This document shows positions 1 through 9,464 of a stretch of DNA of 64,000 nucleotides, piece after piece. The notes under the pieces are model-generated. The model was not told the origin of the DNA. It worked only from the letters and a program-made list of their open reading frames with translations, and did not search any database. This stretch comes from Heterodera schachtii (Eukaryota > Nematoda > Chromadorea > Rhabditida > Heteroderidae): NCBI GenBank assembly GCA_023374025.1, contig SIJG01000040.1, positions 732,871 to 796,870 of the forward strand, in the 5' to 3' direction. Numbering within the stretch: the stretch's first letter is position 1; every line of letters starts with the position of its first letter. Position numbers and translations under genes: made by a program.

Positions 1-121
1 TGTGGGGATGAAAAACTGCAAAAATTTGAAGAAAAAAAATATTAATCGACATGTGTACTTTTTTTAAATTTTCACGTAAAATTTCACTTTAAGCGAAGGG
101 GTCCTGGCCGTGTAAATTTTT

Positions 122-1130
122 TCAGAAATTTCCTTCTATTTCCCTTGGCCGGCGACCCGCCCCCCCCCCCCCCCCACCTCTTTTACACCGGCCCCCCTCG
201 ATGCGAAATGGCCAGACATTTTCTTCCATTTCTCGTCTTCCCTCTTCTTCATGATTAGCTTTTAAGCGCATTAAGAGAAGAAAAGCGGCGATGGCCAATC
301 CAATTACATAATATATGGCTGTTTTGATTTTTGCATCAATCGCTTTGCTGATCATCGCCTGCAAAATTTTTTTTTGTGTTATCCGGAATTCCCATTTTTT
401 TAGAAAAGGCTATGCTTTCAATTATTTGCAAAATTTGAAAGCCTCATATAGGCTAATTTTAAAAAACTTTATTGAAACGCATTTTTTTACTGGTGGCACC
501 AACCCGAAACTGCCTCGTCTTCATCCTCGGACCAACTTGTCTCAGCATCGTCCGGAGAAGGGCCAACTCGGAAGCTGCTCCAAGGAGTTGGGTTTGCTTC
601 GTCCGTTTTTGCTGATCAGTTGGAAAAGGTCGGCACAAAGGTCTGCCAACTCCGTGTCCGTCATGCTGTCAATGGCACCCTGAGATTTTTTTGGCCATTT
701 TCGGAAAGTTATCATCAAAATCTTATTAGCTTATTAACCAACCTGAATGTGCAGTCCGGCCAATTCTCTGAGTTGCTTCTCCGTTTCCATGCCAGCCCCA
801 AACTCATCGAGCAGTTCTGCAAAAACACAAAAAATGGTTAAATTTTTTCATGCTGGGACATTTTTTATAATTATGGCTGGCATTTGGCCCAACTGATCGA
901 AAAAAAGGGGGGGGGGGGACAAACTGCACTATTACAAAAATTTCTAGGTAAAACGGTTGAGTGCTCTGCCTGTCAAAAAATCCCGCACTTCCTCTGCCAT
1001 TTGTGGCAAGCGCTGTTTGAAAAAGTTGTCAATGTCCTCTTTCGCAAAGCACGATTGGACATATTGCGCCGGTACGGCGGTGGAGGTGGACCCTCCAAGC
1101 CTCCGCCAATCCTTCTGTTCCCTCTTCATC
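122..1130 (-). CDS. Glu-rich single-helix membrane protein, lower copy (model uncertain)
   Basis: I do not recognise the family. Three pieces look like exons. Piece one, about 1130-980, ends in a stretch with FFKQRLPQMAEEVRDFL. Pieces two (816-743) and three (679 down to about 545) join in phase 0 and give helical acidic sequence containing TDTELADLCADLFQLIS. A final piece, 358-122, starts after a TTTGCAG acceptor. It holds one membrane helix (core YYVIGLAIAAFLLLM), then an HEEEG Glu-rich start, and then runs into a poly-C tract and a stop. The join between piece three and the last piece is not resolved, because the frame of piece three stops before a matching donor. The last piece is duplicated at 1797-1711, where 17 nt are missing from the helix. 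The region may be one gene, two genes or a decaying duplicate. Confidence 0.35.
218..480. repeat. Direct repeat, copy 1 of 2
   Basis: About 250 bp from here recur at 1678-1928 with few changes. The unit covers the end of the Glu-rich tract, the membrane-helix exon and its upstream intron. The main difference is a 17-nt stretch after the TATATTATGTA segment, present here and absent in the second copy. Confidence 0.85.
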
Positions 1131-1720
1131 CTCTTTCGCTTCTATTTCTCCTTTTTCCTCCTCTTCCTCATTCTCTTCCATTTCTTGTGTCCCCTCCTCT
1201 TCCTCATTTGCGCCCATTTCTTCTCTTTCCTGCTCTTCCTCCTCATTCGCTTTAATTTCCCCTCTTCCCTCTTCTCCATTATTCGCCTCCGCTAATCCTT
1301 CTCTTCTCTCTTCTTCCTCATTCTGTTCCATTTTTCGTGTTCGCTCTTCCTTCTGATTTGCTTCCATTTCTCCTTTTCCCTTTCATTCGCTTCCGTTTCT
1401 CGTCTTTCCTCCTCTTCCTCATATTTCTTGTGTTCCCTCCTCTTCCTCATTTGCTTCCATTTCTCGTCTTCCCTGCTCTTCCTCCTCATTCGCTTCCATT
1501 TCCCATCTTTCCTCTTCTCCATCATTCGCCTCCGTTAATCTTTCTCTTCCCTCTTCTTCCTAGTTCTCTTCCATTTCTTTTGTTTGCTCTTCCTCCTCAT
1601 TCGCTTCCATTTCCCCTCTTTCCTCTTCTCCATCATTCGCCTCCGCTAATCCTTCTCTTCCCTCCTCTTCCTCATTCTCTTCCATTTCTCGTCTTCCCTC
1701 TTCTTCATGATTAGCTTTTA
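900..1720. repeat. Polypyrimidine / Glu-rich repeat tract
   Basis: On the plus strand this is a long CT-rich run built from variants of TCTTCCTCATTCGCTTCCATTT. On the minus strand it encodes Glu-rich peptide with units such as EEEEGTQEMEEN and ANEEEEQ. Three different minus-strand frames are open in turn (about 1367-1029, 1525-1292 and 1778-1560), so indels have broken any single reading frame. It is either the expanded tail of the flanking gene copies or a decayed coding repeat. Confidence 0.6.
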
Positions 1721-1928
1721 AGCGCATTAAGAGAAGAAAAGCGTACATAATATATGGCTGTTTTGATTTTTGCATCAATCGCTTCGCTGATCATCGCCTG
1801 CAAAAATTTTTTTTTGTGTTATCCGGAATTCCCATTTTTTTAGAAAGCGCTATGCTTTCAATTATTTGCAAAATTTGAAAGCCTCATATAGGCTAATTTT
1901 AGAAAACTTTATTGAAACGCATTTAATT
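1678..1928. repeat. Direct repeat, copy 2 of 2
   Basis: Partner of 218-480. It carries the 17-nt deletion inside the membrane-helix exon. Confidence 0.85.
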
Positions 1929-2140
1929 TTGCTAATAAAAATATTTTAATTTTCAAGAAACAACTGTACCTCAATTTCACGGAAATTCTCATTCACTTTG
2001 GGTTGGCGTTTGCTGATCAGCTGAATCAGAAATTTAAAATTAATATAAATATTTTGTAAACAAAAAAAAGAATTAAGACTAACTTTCTGTTCCAATTTGT
2101 CGAGCATTGCCAATTGGAATTTGTTCATTTTGTCACTCAT
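1711..2140 (-). pseudogene. Upper copy of the Glu-rich membrane-protein gene, helix exon damaged
   Basis: Three exons join in phase 0. Exon 1 is 2140-2084 and starts MSDKMNKFQLAMLDKLEQK. Exon 2 is 2020-1970, after a GATTCAG acceptor and before a GTACAG donor. Exon 3 runs from 1797. Exon 3 begins AMISEAIDAKIKTAIYY like its copy at 358, but 17 nt of the membrane helix are missing. The frame then shifts and stops at 1711 after about 16 more residues. The Glu-rich tract below continues in another frame. The loss is not a multiple of three, so this looks like a broken copy unless an unseen intron rescues it. Exons 1 and 2 have no counterpart that I could find in the lower copy. Confidence 0.45.
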
Positions 2141-2624
2141 AAACTGAAATTTTTTTTTACAATTTTTAGACGAAAATCTCTCTTTTTAAGTAGGCATTTC
2201 CCCCAAAAGTGTGTTCAGACATTCGTTCGCACCTATGTCAAAAATCGAATTTAATTATTTTCAATCCCAAATTGTAAACGGTATCATTGACTAATACCTT
2301 TTTTAATATGTGAGATTGAAAATAAATAAAATTGAAACGGACATGGCGCAAATGTAATAAACTAATAATTAGTGATGATATTTTAGGTGCTAAAAACTGC
2401 CAAAATAGGTATATTTTAGGTCTTAAAAACCCCAAAAACAGGTTAGAAAATGGGAAAAAATTCTTTAAATTCACTAAATTTAAGCTAAAATCTCGAAAAT
2501 AGCCAAATATGGTATGCAAACTAATTTTAGAAAAAAAGAAAACAAAATAAAGCTAAAAATTTATTATTTTTGAAGAAAATGAGTAAAAATTCAAAAATTT
2601 ATATGCATTTTATTAAACAAATAA
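2141..2624. other. AT-rich intergenic stretch
   Basis: No coding exon or structured repeat seen. It holds the presumed 5' flank of the 2140 gene and the 3' flank of the 2877 gene. Confidence 0.5.
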
Positions 2625-2877
2625 TTAAAATTCAAAACCAACCAAAAAATGGAGACCAATCGCTAGGACACAAACGAAAACGAGCGCAATGAGCCATAAG
2701 TGTTGTATTTTTTGCGGCTTTTGTTGGTGGTCATCGTCGGCGGCATTTTCCTCATCCCATACTATAATTTGTAAATTAATTCATTAATTATATTACAACA
2801 AGATCAGGTGCTTTTTTACATGTGTCATCCAAATACATGTCGTGTTGAGCAAATTCGGGATTATTGAAATTAGACAT
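2625..2877 (-). CDS. Small tail-anchored membrane protein, 64 residues
   Basis: Two exons make a complete reading frame. Exon 1 is 2877-2820 and begins MSNFNNPEFAQHDMYLDD. A 58-nt intron follows, with a GTAAAA donor and an AATTATAG acceptor. Exon 2 is 2761-2625. Phases match (1 then 2 nt) and the total length is a multiple of three. The N-terminal two thirds are polar and acidic, with a run WDEENAADDDHQQ. The C-terminus has one strongly hydrophobic helix (LWLIALVFVCVLAIGLHFLV) and only three to four residues after it, the layout of a tail-anchored protein inserted after translation, facing the cytosol. I do not recognise the family. Each exon alone is too short to stand out, so ORF-based calling would miss it. 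Confidence 0.7.
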
Positions 2878-3539
2878 TTTAAATGAAACCTAAATTTAAA
2901 TTAAATTGTCCAATATTTAATAAAGTTTAATTTGAAGGCCTTCCTCAAAGAACGAAAAATTTTCACATTTAATATTATATGTATAAAAAGAGAAAACTAA
3001 TTTATTGTTAGAATGACAAAATTGACACGCATGTCTTTTTATTCATTTTATTTGAGTCATTTTTGCCGATTTTTTTGACCAGGCAATAAATTGACCCCAA
3101 CCGCAAAAAGACTCATTAACGGTGCAATTAGGCGTTAGTTTTTGTCTTTTTTGAATAAGAAATATTAGAGTAAATGTTAAAAAGTGAGAGATGGAAGAAT
3201 GAAGAGAGAGGGAGACAAAGGAGAGGGTGGAAGAGAGAGGAGAAAAAAATTAAAATATTTTTAAATTAATTATCGGATAACATTTCTAGGATCTCCCAAT
3301 TTTATATTCTATATTGTGTAAAATCCGCTAATTTAAATTTTTATTAGTCACGAAAACTGGCGAGGACCAACTTCACTATTACCGATTTCTTATTCTTTAT
3401 GTCAGTTTTGCATTGAATATTTATTTTTTTTTAGCAAATTTATTGTTAAAAATTAAGTCAATGATCAGTGATTGGTAAATCATGGATTTTTTTTTAAATT
3501 AATAAATATCAAAATATAAAATACATTTTACTAAAATTC
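2878..3539. other. AT-rich intergenic stretch
   Basis: No gene recognised. A purine-rich run (GAGAGA-like) lies at about 3183-3245. Confidence 0.5.
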
Positions 3540-4510
3540 TGCCATTTATTTTCTGCCAAATAATTCAAAGGTGTTGTCCGCACATTGGCAAGAACTATAA
3601 ATAAATGATTTTAAGTTTTAAATAATCAATTTTTTTTACGAAAATGCAATTTGCCTGGCCGGTTGAAGCATTTTAAATGCTCAGACAAAGCCGTTGATAA
3701 AGCCTTGACCATCCAGCTAACGCAACACTTTTACTTCATAGTTGGCTTTAGGAAATTTAAAATTGTATTTAAAATTTAAAATTAAATCCATTTTTTGTGC
3801 CTCCGGCGGGTCTCTGACCAACATAACACTGTCACCGGATATTTAACTCAATTAATAAATTGGAAATATTATTTAAAAAATTAATCATAAAGCAGATGAA
3901 AAAAATTTTAACCTTAGTGCTTGTTGCCGAACGGATCAGTTCCTTTCGGCCCCAATTTGTATACCCAAATTAAATAATAATAATTTAAATAATTTTGTAT
4001 ACCTAATTAAAAGTGTAAAAAATGATTCAAAAACTTTAATTAATTTTTCTGAAAATTACCAAAATACATAAAAATATACTGTAATTGAATTATTGTAAGT
4101 TTCAAAGTAATTTGATTAAGTGACGCATTTTTCGCTGGCCTATGTAATATTTAAAAATAAAACATTTTATCCAATCAGGAAATCATTCTCATTCTTAGGA
4201 ATTTCTCGTATAATATGAATACAATGTTTTCAAATGAGTCAAGGCCAAGAAATTTGATCAGTTGATTTTGCACATCCGTTGGAATATTCATTTAATTTTA
4301 AATTAAAAATTATTTTTATAATTTTAATTAAATTTCACTCAGTTGCGCGGGTGGTGGCGTTGCGTCCTCACGCGAGTTTGGAATAGCTTTTAAAAATTTT
4401 ACTTAAATTTTTAAAAACTTTTGCAAGCTCAGATGGCAGCAGACATCTCGTCCCTCACTTTGTACGATATGTTGTCCTAACGCCCCCCAAAATTGGCAAT
4501 TCAATGCTTT
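3540..4510 (-). CDS. Coding-like fragments of an unresolved minus-strand gene
   Basis: Several short minus-strand stretches have coding character but I could not join them in one phase-consistent model. At 4291-4223 an ATG opens a piece, MNIPTDVQNQLIKFLGLDS, with a GTATTC donor; its pattern is loosely like the start of an F-box. Near 4390-4340 lies AIPNSREDATPPPAQL with a GTGAAA donor. Near 3990-3915 a frame ends KLGPKGTDPFGNKH and stop. Near 3725-3645 lies a Cys-containing open stretch with WMVKALSTALSEHLKCF. Near 3600-3550 lies SCQCADNTFELFG and stop. These may be one gene, two genes or a decayed one. Confidence 0.25.
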
Positions 4511-5464
4511 TGATAAGGCTTTTTGCGGGTTTTTAAAACAAAAAATTTGTGTTATAATGTCACAATAAATATTTGTTTAAATGCTGAATGTTAAATACCA
4601 AATGTGTATGTGTTCCTAATTTAATATTAAATGAATTTTTCAAAATAAAAATTGTATTTCAAATATTTTAAAAAGTATATTAATTGTGTGGTTATTAATC
4701 TGCCAAAATTAATACAGTTAAAAAATTCTCTTTTTTTTATATTTGTCTTAAAATGTGAAATTAAAAATTTTTTTTATGAAGTCTTGAAAAATCCTTAATA
4801 CATAAATAAATACAAAAAATAGCATTTCTACCTTTCTCTTAAATAAGCACATGCTCACCCTGATTAAAATTTATTTTATTTTAAATATTTATCTATTATA
4901 ATTTTAAACAAACAGTTTTTTTTGTATAAAACCCAAACAATCAACAAAAAAAAAATACTTTCATTTATTCACTAAAATTGTATGATCAGCACATTTCATC
5001 ATGATAAAAATTGAACAAAAAGTAGCGAAATGAGAACTCACATCCATCAGTTTATCAAACGGGTGAAGAAATTGGGACAAACCCAACTGGATAAATGAGC
5101 ATATATTCAAATCAAAATATTATTAAAAATGATCAAAATATCAAAGATTCAAAAATTTGAAGCAATTAAAGAAAAATTGAATCAAAATGGAAAATATAAT
5201 CGGAAAAACAGTGTCAGAATTGAGAGAGAAATTTAAACGCGGCTTATGAAAAAGATGCATTTATTTGCATTAAAATAATAAAAAGAAAATCCATTAATTG
5301 CAGGAAATTAGTCGGATATATTTGCCAACCCAAAAATTATTGACTTTTTAAAGCATAATTTTTTTCAAAAGCCTCATTATTAAAAAATTTTAATTTCCTT
5401 TTTATTATAGAAATGAAATATATATATTTTATTAAAATAAATATAATTTTATATTTTTATTTTT
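4511..5464. other. AT-rich intergenic stretch
   Basis: Nothing coding or structured recognised. It contains the 5' flank of the secreted-protein gene at 5465. Confidence 0.5.
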
Positions 5465-5984
5465 ATGCTTGAAATGTATTATTTTTTTACAATTTATTTC
5501 ATGATTGTTCTTTTTCAACGCATTGATGCAATTGCGCGTCCTGCGACATTCAATCCAAATATTTTGAAGAATAACAGTTTTGAGGGTATAATAATTTTTA
5601 AATTCCAAATTTTAATTTTAACAAATAATTTCAAAATTTTTAATAATTTAATAAATTATTTTTTGTTTTAAGCAAAATTGTCATCCATTCTCCACAATCA
5701 TCCAGATAAAGAAGGAACATTTCGCAAAAAAAAAGACTTTTCAAACGGTGTTCTCAGAAAAATCCTGAATATTTTCCGAATTTTTATCCAATTTTTAATT
5801 AATTTTAGAATTTCAACCACCATTTAAAATTGGAAATTTGTCGGATGCCAAAAATGTGGAAAAACTTGAAAAGAAAGGATTTATTGTGGACATTTTGCCT
5901 AAAAGTGATGGAAATCGTGCCGGAGTTTTGAATGAATTGAAAAATATGAAGCTGAAGCCGACAAAGCAAATTTCAATCTTTTAG
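5465..5984 (+). CDS. Small secreted protein, 123 residues
   Basis: Three exons, 5465-5585, 5673-5747 and 5809-5984, join in phase. The total of 372 nt gives 123 residues and a stop. The introns are 87 and 61 nt with GTATAA and GTGTTC donors and TTTTAAG and TTTTAG acceptors. The N-terminus is a typical signal peptide (hydrophobic core YYFFTIYFMIVLF, likely cut after DAIA). The mature part is about 100 residues, basic and without cysteines, containing LSDAKNVEKLEKKGFIVDIL. I do not recognise the family. Secretion plus small size would make it a candidate effector or secreted peptide precursor, but nothing in the sequence shows function. An in-frame ATG at residue 4 is an alternative start. Confidence 0.65.
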
Positions 5985-6190
5985 ATAATAATAGCCGGAA
6001 TTGAAAGACACTGACGTTTTAAATTGAGCATGACAGAAAAGCTAATTAGTTCAACGTATTTATTAATTAATTACCCCAAAAATCATAAAATGTAATTAGT
6101 GAATCCATTAATATAATTTATATATAACACATGCTATTAAAAATTTCAATTTTTATAAACGAATTTAATTATATTTGATAAAGCACCAGG

Positions 6191-7571
6191 TCAGGCACAA
6201 AAGGGCCAGAAAAACTAAAAAATAATTAGTAAAAGAAAATTATAAAATATTTATTTACTTGAGCCCACTGCAAATTTCCATATTTTGCGATGCCAACAGC
6301 AGTCACGCATGTTGTCCCCTCCAGGCATGCCGGGATTTCAGCACACTAATAATTAAAATAATTTAAAAATATAAAACGGTATTATGAAAATTAAAAATGT
6401 ATAAAAAATTTTTTGTATTTAAATAAAAATATGCATTTTAAAATTTTTTATTTTAATAAATAAACTTACCCCTGGTCCGTAAGGAACTATTGTGAAGGGG
6501 TTTTGGTATGTGCTATAATTGCCAACACATTGAGGGAATCCTGAAAAATGCCAAAAATAAAAAATTCAAATGAATACAAATGTATAATTATTTTATAATT
6601 TTAAATTTTTTGTATAACACATATTTTTCCCTGAACAAAAAATTTGCCGAATTTTTTTTTTTAAAAATCTTTTTTTTTTCCATCCGCACCTCCAATTATT
6701 TGTGCAAATGGTCGATTGCCAAGCTTAACGATGGAACTCCGAACTTGGCACTGGAACCCAGCGGCACATTGTGTCGTGCCACAATTACACTAAAAATTCA
6801 TAAGAATAAAATAATTTTAATTTAAATTGAAAAACCATATTTTTAAAAGCTTAATTTTTGTAAAATGCCTGAGGCGAAAATGCCCAAGGGCATAAAACCA
6901 CACATATTTATTTTTATTTTAAAAATTTTAATTACCCCTGGGCCATTTGTAAGGATTTGCTCGTTGCCATTTCGTTCCGTGTTACGAGTTAATTCCAACG
7001 GGTTGGACACACATTTTGGGTAATGAAATGGTTCAAATGGACCGTCGCCAAGCCTGGCAAACCCAATCAGAGTGCCACACGTTCTGCCAGCAGGACAAGT
7101 GATCAGATCACACTGAATAGAAAAATTAAAAATAAACAAAATTTCACCCAACTAAAAAAAAATATATTAAAAAATAATTTTCACCCCATTGTTTTCATTT
7201 GCAAAAACAGTCGCTTCATCTGTGCATGTTTTAGGTGGTGGTGTTGCTAAAAATTGAATGCATTTTAACAATTTAAATCAAAAATTTGATATTTTAAATC
7301 AAACGAATAATAATCCACCTGCACCAAAAAATTCATTAAAATAGTTGGTGATATGAATTTTTGAAAAAAAAAATCTATGTTCTTCCTTCCGCATTAGGTT
7401 TTTGGAGAAAAAAATAGAGCCCCCGGAAGCTATAATTTAGTAAATAAGGAAAATATTAATTTAATAAATTGTACCCGATCCAGTTACTGGTGTTGAACGC
7501 ATACAAGCATTTGTACATGCTTTCAATGTGACGAAAATAGTTATGGTGAAAGAAAATGACAATGATGGCAT
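6191..7571 (-). CDS. Secreted Cys-rich protein with three related repeats, 205 residues
   Basis: Seven exons: 7571-7475, 7246-7185, 7112-6936, 6789-6690, 6540-6470, 6345-6259 and 6214-6191. They sum to 618 nt with matching phases. The product starts with a signal peptide (MPSLSFSFTITIFVTLKA). Three related Cys-rich units follow. Their starts read CDLITCPAGRTC, CNCGTTQCAAGFQC and CAEIPACLEGTTC. Units one and two continue with a Gly/Pro-Phe turn and a closing PKCVSN or PQCVGN motif, then a GPG just before the next unit. The third unit is cut short by a seven-residue last exon ending in FCA. Exon ends fall at unit boundaries, so the gene probably grew by exon duplication. I do not recognise the family. 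It is distinct from the Cys-rich pair at 23.6 and 30.3 kb. Confidence 0.75.
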
Positions 7572-7619
7572 AACTACAAAATAGATTTTTAGATAACAAA
7601 ATTTTTAAACGGATTCCCG

Positions 7620-7812
7620 TAAGTATTTCCTCTAATAGAGCCGCTGGGGGCTCTATTTTCCAACCTTCCCCCCCCCCCCCAGCAAGGTGGATTTATTGGA
7701 GAGAAGTTCAAAGAGATGGGGGGGTAGGCTTTACCTTTTTTAATTCCCTCGGATAGGAACTTTATTGGAGGGGGGGGGGGGGTCTAATTGAGGGGAATGC
7801 TATTAATAGAGG
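7620..7812. mobile_element. Small terminal-inverted-repeat element with poly-G/C tracts
   Basis: The left end reads AGTATTTCCTCTAATAGAG. The right end, reversed, reads GCGTATTTCCTCTATTAATA. The interior contains long runs of C (about 7666-7680) and G (about 7771-7783). A TA on each side would fit a Tc1/mariner-type target duplication, but TA is too common here to be decisive. Confidence 0.5.
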
Positions 7813-8049
7813 AAATACGCTAAATGACCTAACCATTTTCTTAAAAAAATCTTCTTTGCACAAAATAAACTAAATGCCGAACTAGATGCCAAAAATTATT
7901 GGTTATCGGCAGTCGGTAAATTCTCTATTTTCAAAAAATAAAAAATAAATTTAAAAAAATGATCGCAACAATTTTGAATGAAACGAAAGGCAAAAGCTTT
8001 ATCTATTTATACAAACACAACCCCAAATTATTTGCTTCATTTAACACAG

Positions 8050-8290
8050 GTTAATTATCTTTAAGCCGAGCTCAGGATCAAATAGTTCCGCACCCGAAAA
8101 AAAACATTTTCCACCATACCAAGAAAAATTGTTGATCCCTTTAAAAGCCGCAAATAAAAGTACGAAATTTGAAAATTTGAAGTTTTGACTTTTATGTACG
8201 AATTTGGGTCCGGAGTTCGAAATTGGATGTCATATTTGTGATTCAGCGAGCTCGAAAAACCTAAGAACAATTTTTTAGTGAATTTTAAAA
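8050..8290. repeat. Dispersed foldback-like repeat
   Basis: The segment TTAAGCCGAGCTCAGGATCA at about 8061 recurs in reverse near 29,905. The segment with TGGGTCCGGAGTTCGAAATT near 8205 matches the right arm of the element at 59,831-60,307. It looks like a degraded member of that family. Confidence 0.5.
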
Positions 8291-8572
8291 ATTTAAAAAA
8301 TGTTTATTTCATGGAAAAACAAATAAAAAATTAATAGTTAATTTTCAATTAAAACGTGTCGAAAATAATTGTTTTCACTTTTGAGCCTTTGAAAAACTGC
8401 CGCCGCCGCCGCCACATTTCCCTTCACATTCCTCCGTATTGTCTGTTTATTTTATAATGAATGGTTAAAGTGAATCGATCCATTCTTCTCTCAACAACCA
8501 TTCGCCCCCTCCCCAAATAATCGTTTTTCTCATCGATTTGTGAAAAAAATTTTTATTTTTATTTTTGTATGA

Positions 8573-8920
8573 TTTTTCGAATTTTAATTACTTTAAATTA
8601 AGTCATTTTATCCATTCACCGCCGAGACCATAAATTTGTTAATTTATTTTATTTAATTACAAAAAAATTTGGCAACATTTTGAAGGCTCTCATCAAGTTT
8701 TAAGCGCAAAATATTATTTAATTTAAAACTAAAATTTTTTTTGTATGAGTTTTTGAATTTCAATTACTTTAAATTAAGTCATTTTATCCATTCACCGCCG
8801 AGACCATAAATTTGTTAATTTATTTTATTTAATTAAAAACACAATTTGGCAACATTTTTGTGGGCGCTCATCAAATTAAGTGCAAAATATCATTTAATTA
8901 AAACTGAAATTTTTTTTTTT
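8573..8920. repeat. Tandem duplication, about 175-bp unit, two copies
   Basis: Both copies share AAGTCATTTTATCCATTCAC (starting near 8600 and 8776), the following GCCGAGACCATAAATTTG and much of the remainder. Later parts have diverged by small indels. Confidence 0.8.
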
Positions 8921-9464
8921 AATTTAAACTTTTTAAATATTTTTTGAGAAGCAGTTTGGTTAATGTTCTAAAATGTTAAAGCTTTAAAATGAAATACTAA
9001 TGACAACCATCCACCGATTAATTTTTTTAAATATAAATTAATACCAATTAATTTTAACTGCTAAAAAGTTTGTTTAGAGGATCAAATATCATTTACAGCC
9101 TTATTAACCGGAAGTGAAATTTTTTTCCAAAAAAAAATATTAAAAATTTTATAACAGAATTTTCGTATCGCATTTTTATCCTATCGGTTTGAATGAAAAT
9201 TCTATTGAATGGATTTATTCATTTTAATCTTTCCAGCCAATATGTGTATATTTTAATTGGGAGTTCTGCTCTTGAAATTTAATTATTTATTTCCCGTGTC
9301 TAATTAGCATTCCCCGAATGTTTTGCTTTTTTATTTTATTTAATTATTATGTTTTTTTTTTGCAAATTAATTTTGTTGCTGTCCAAGAAAAATTCATTCC
9401 ATCATTCATTCATTTGTGACTAATTAATTTTGACAACTGCTGCTGCTGACGGACGGCGCATCGC

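Larger units (their letters stand above)
7572..9464. other. Intergenic region with repeats
   Basis: No gene seen. It holds an inverted-repeat element near 7620-7812, a dispersed-repeat copy near 8050-8290, a CCGCCG triplet run near 8400 and a 175-bp tandem duplication at 8573-8920. Confidence 0.6.
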
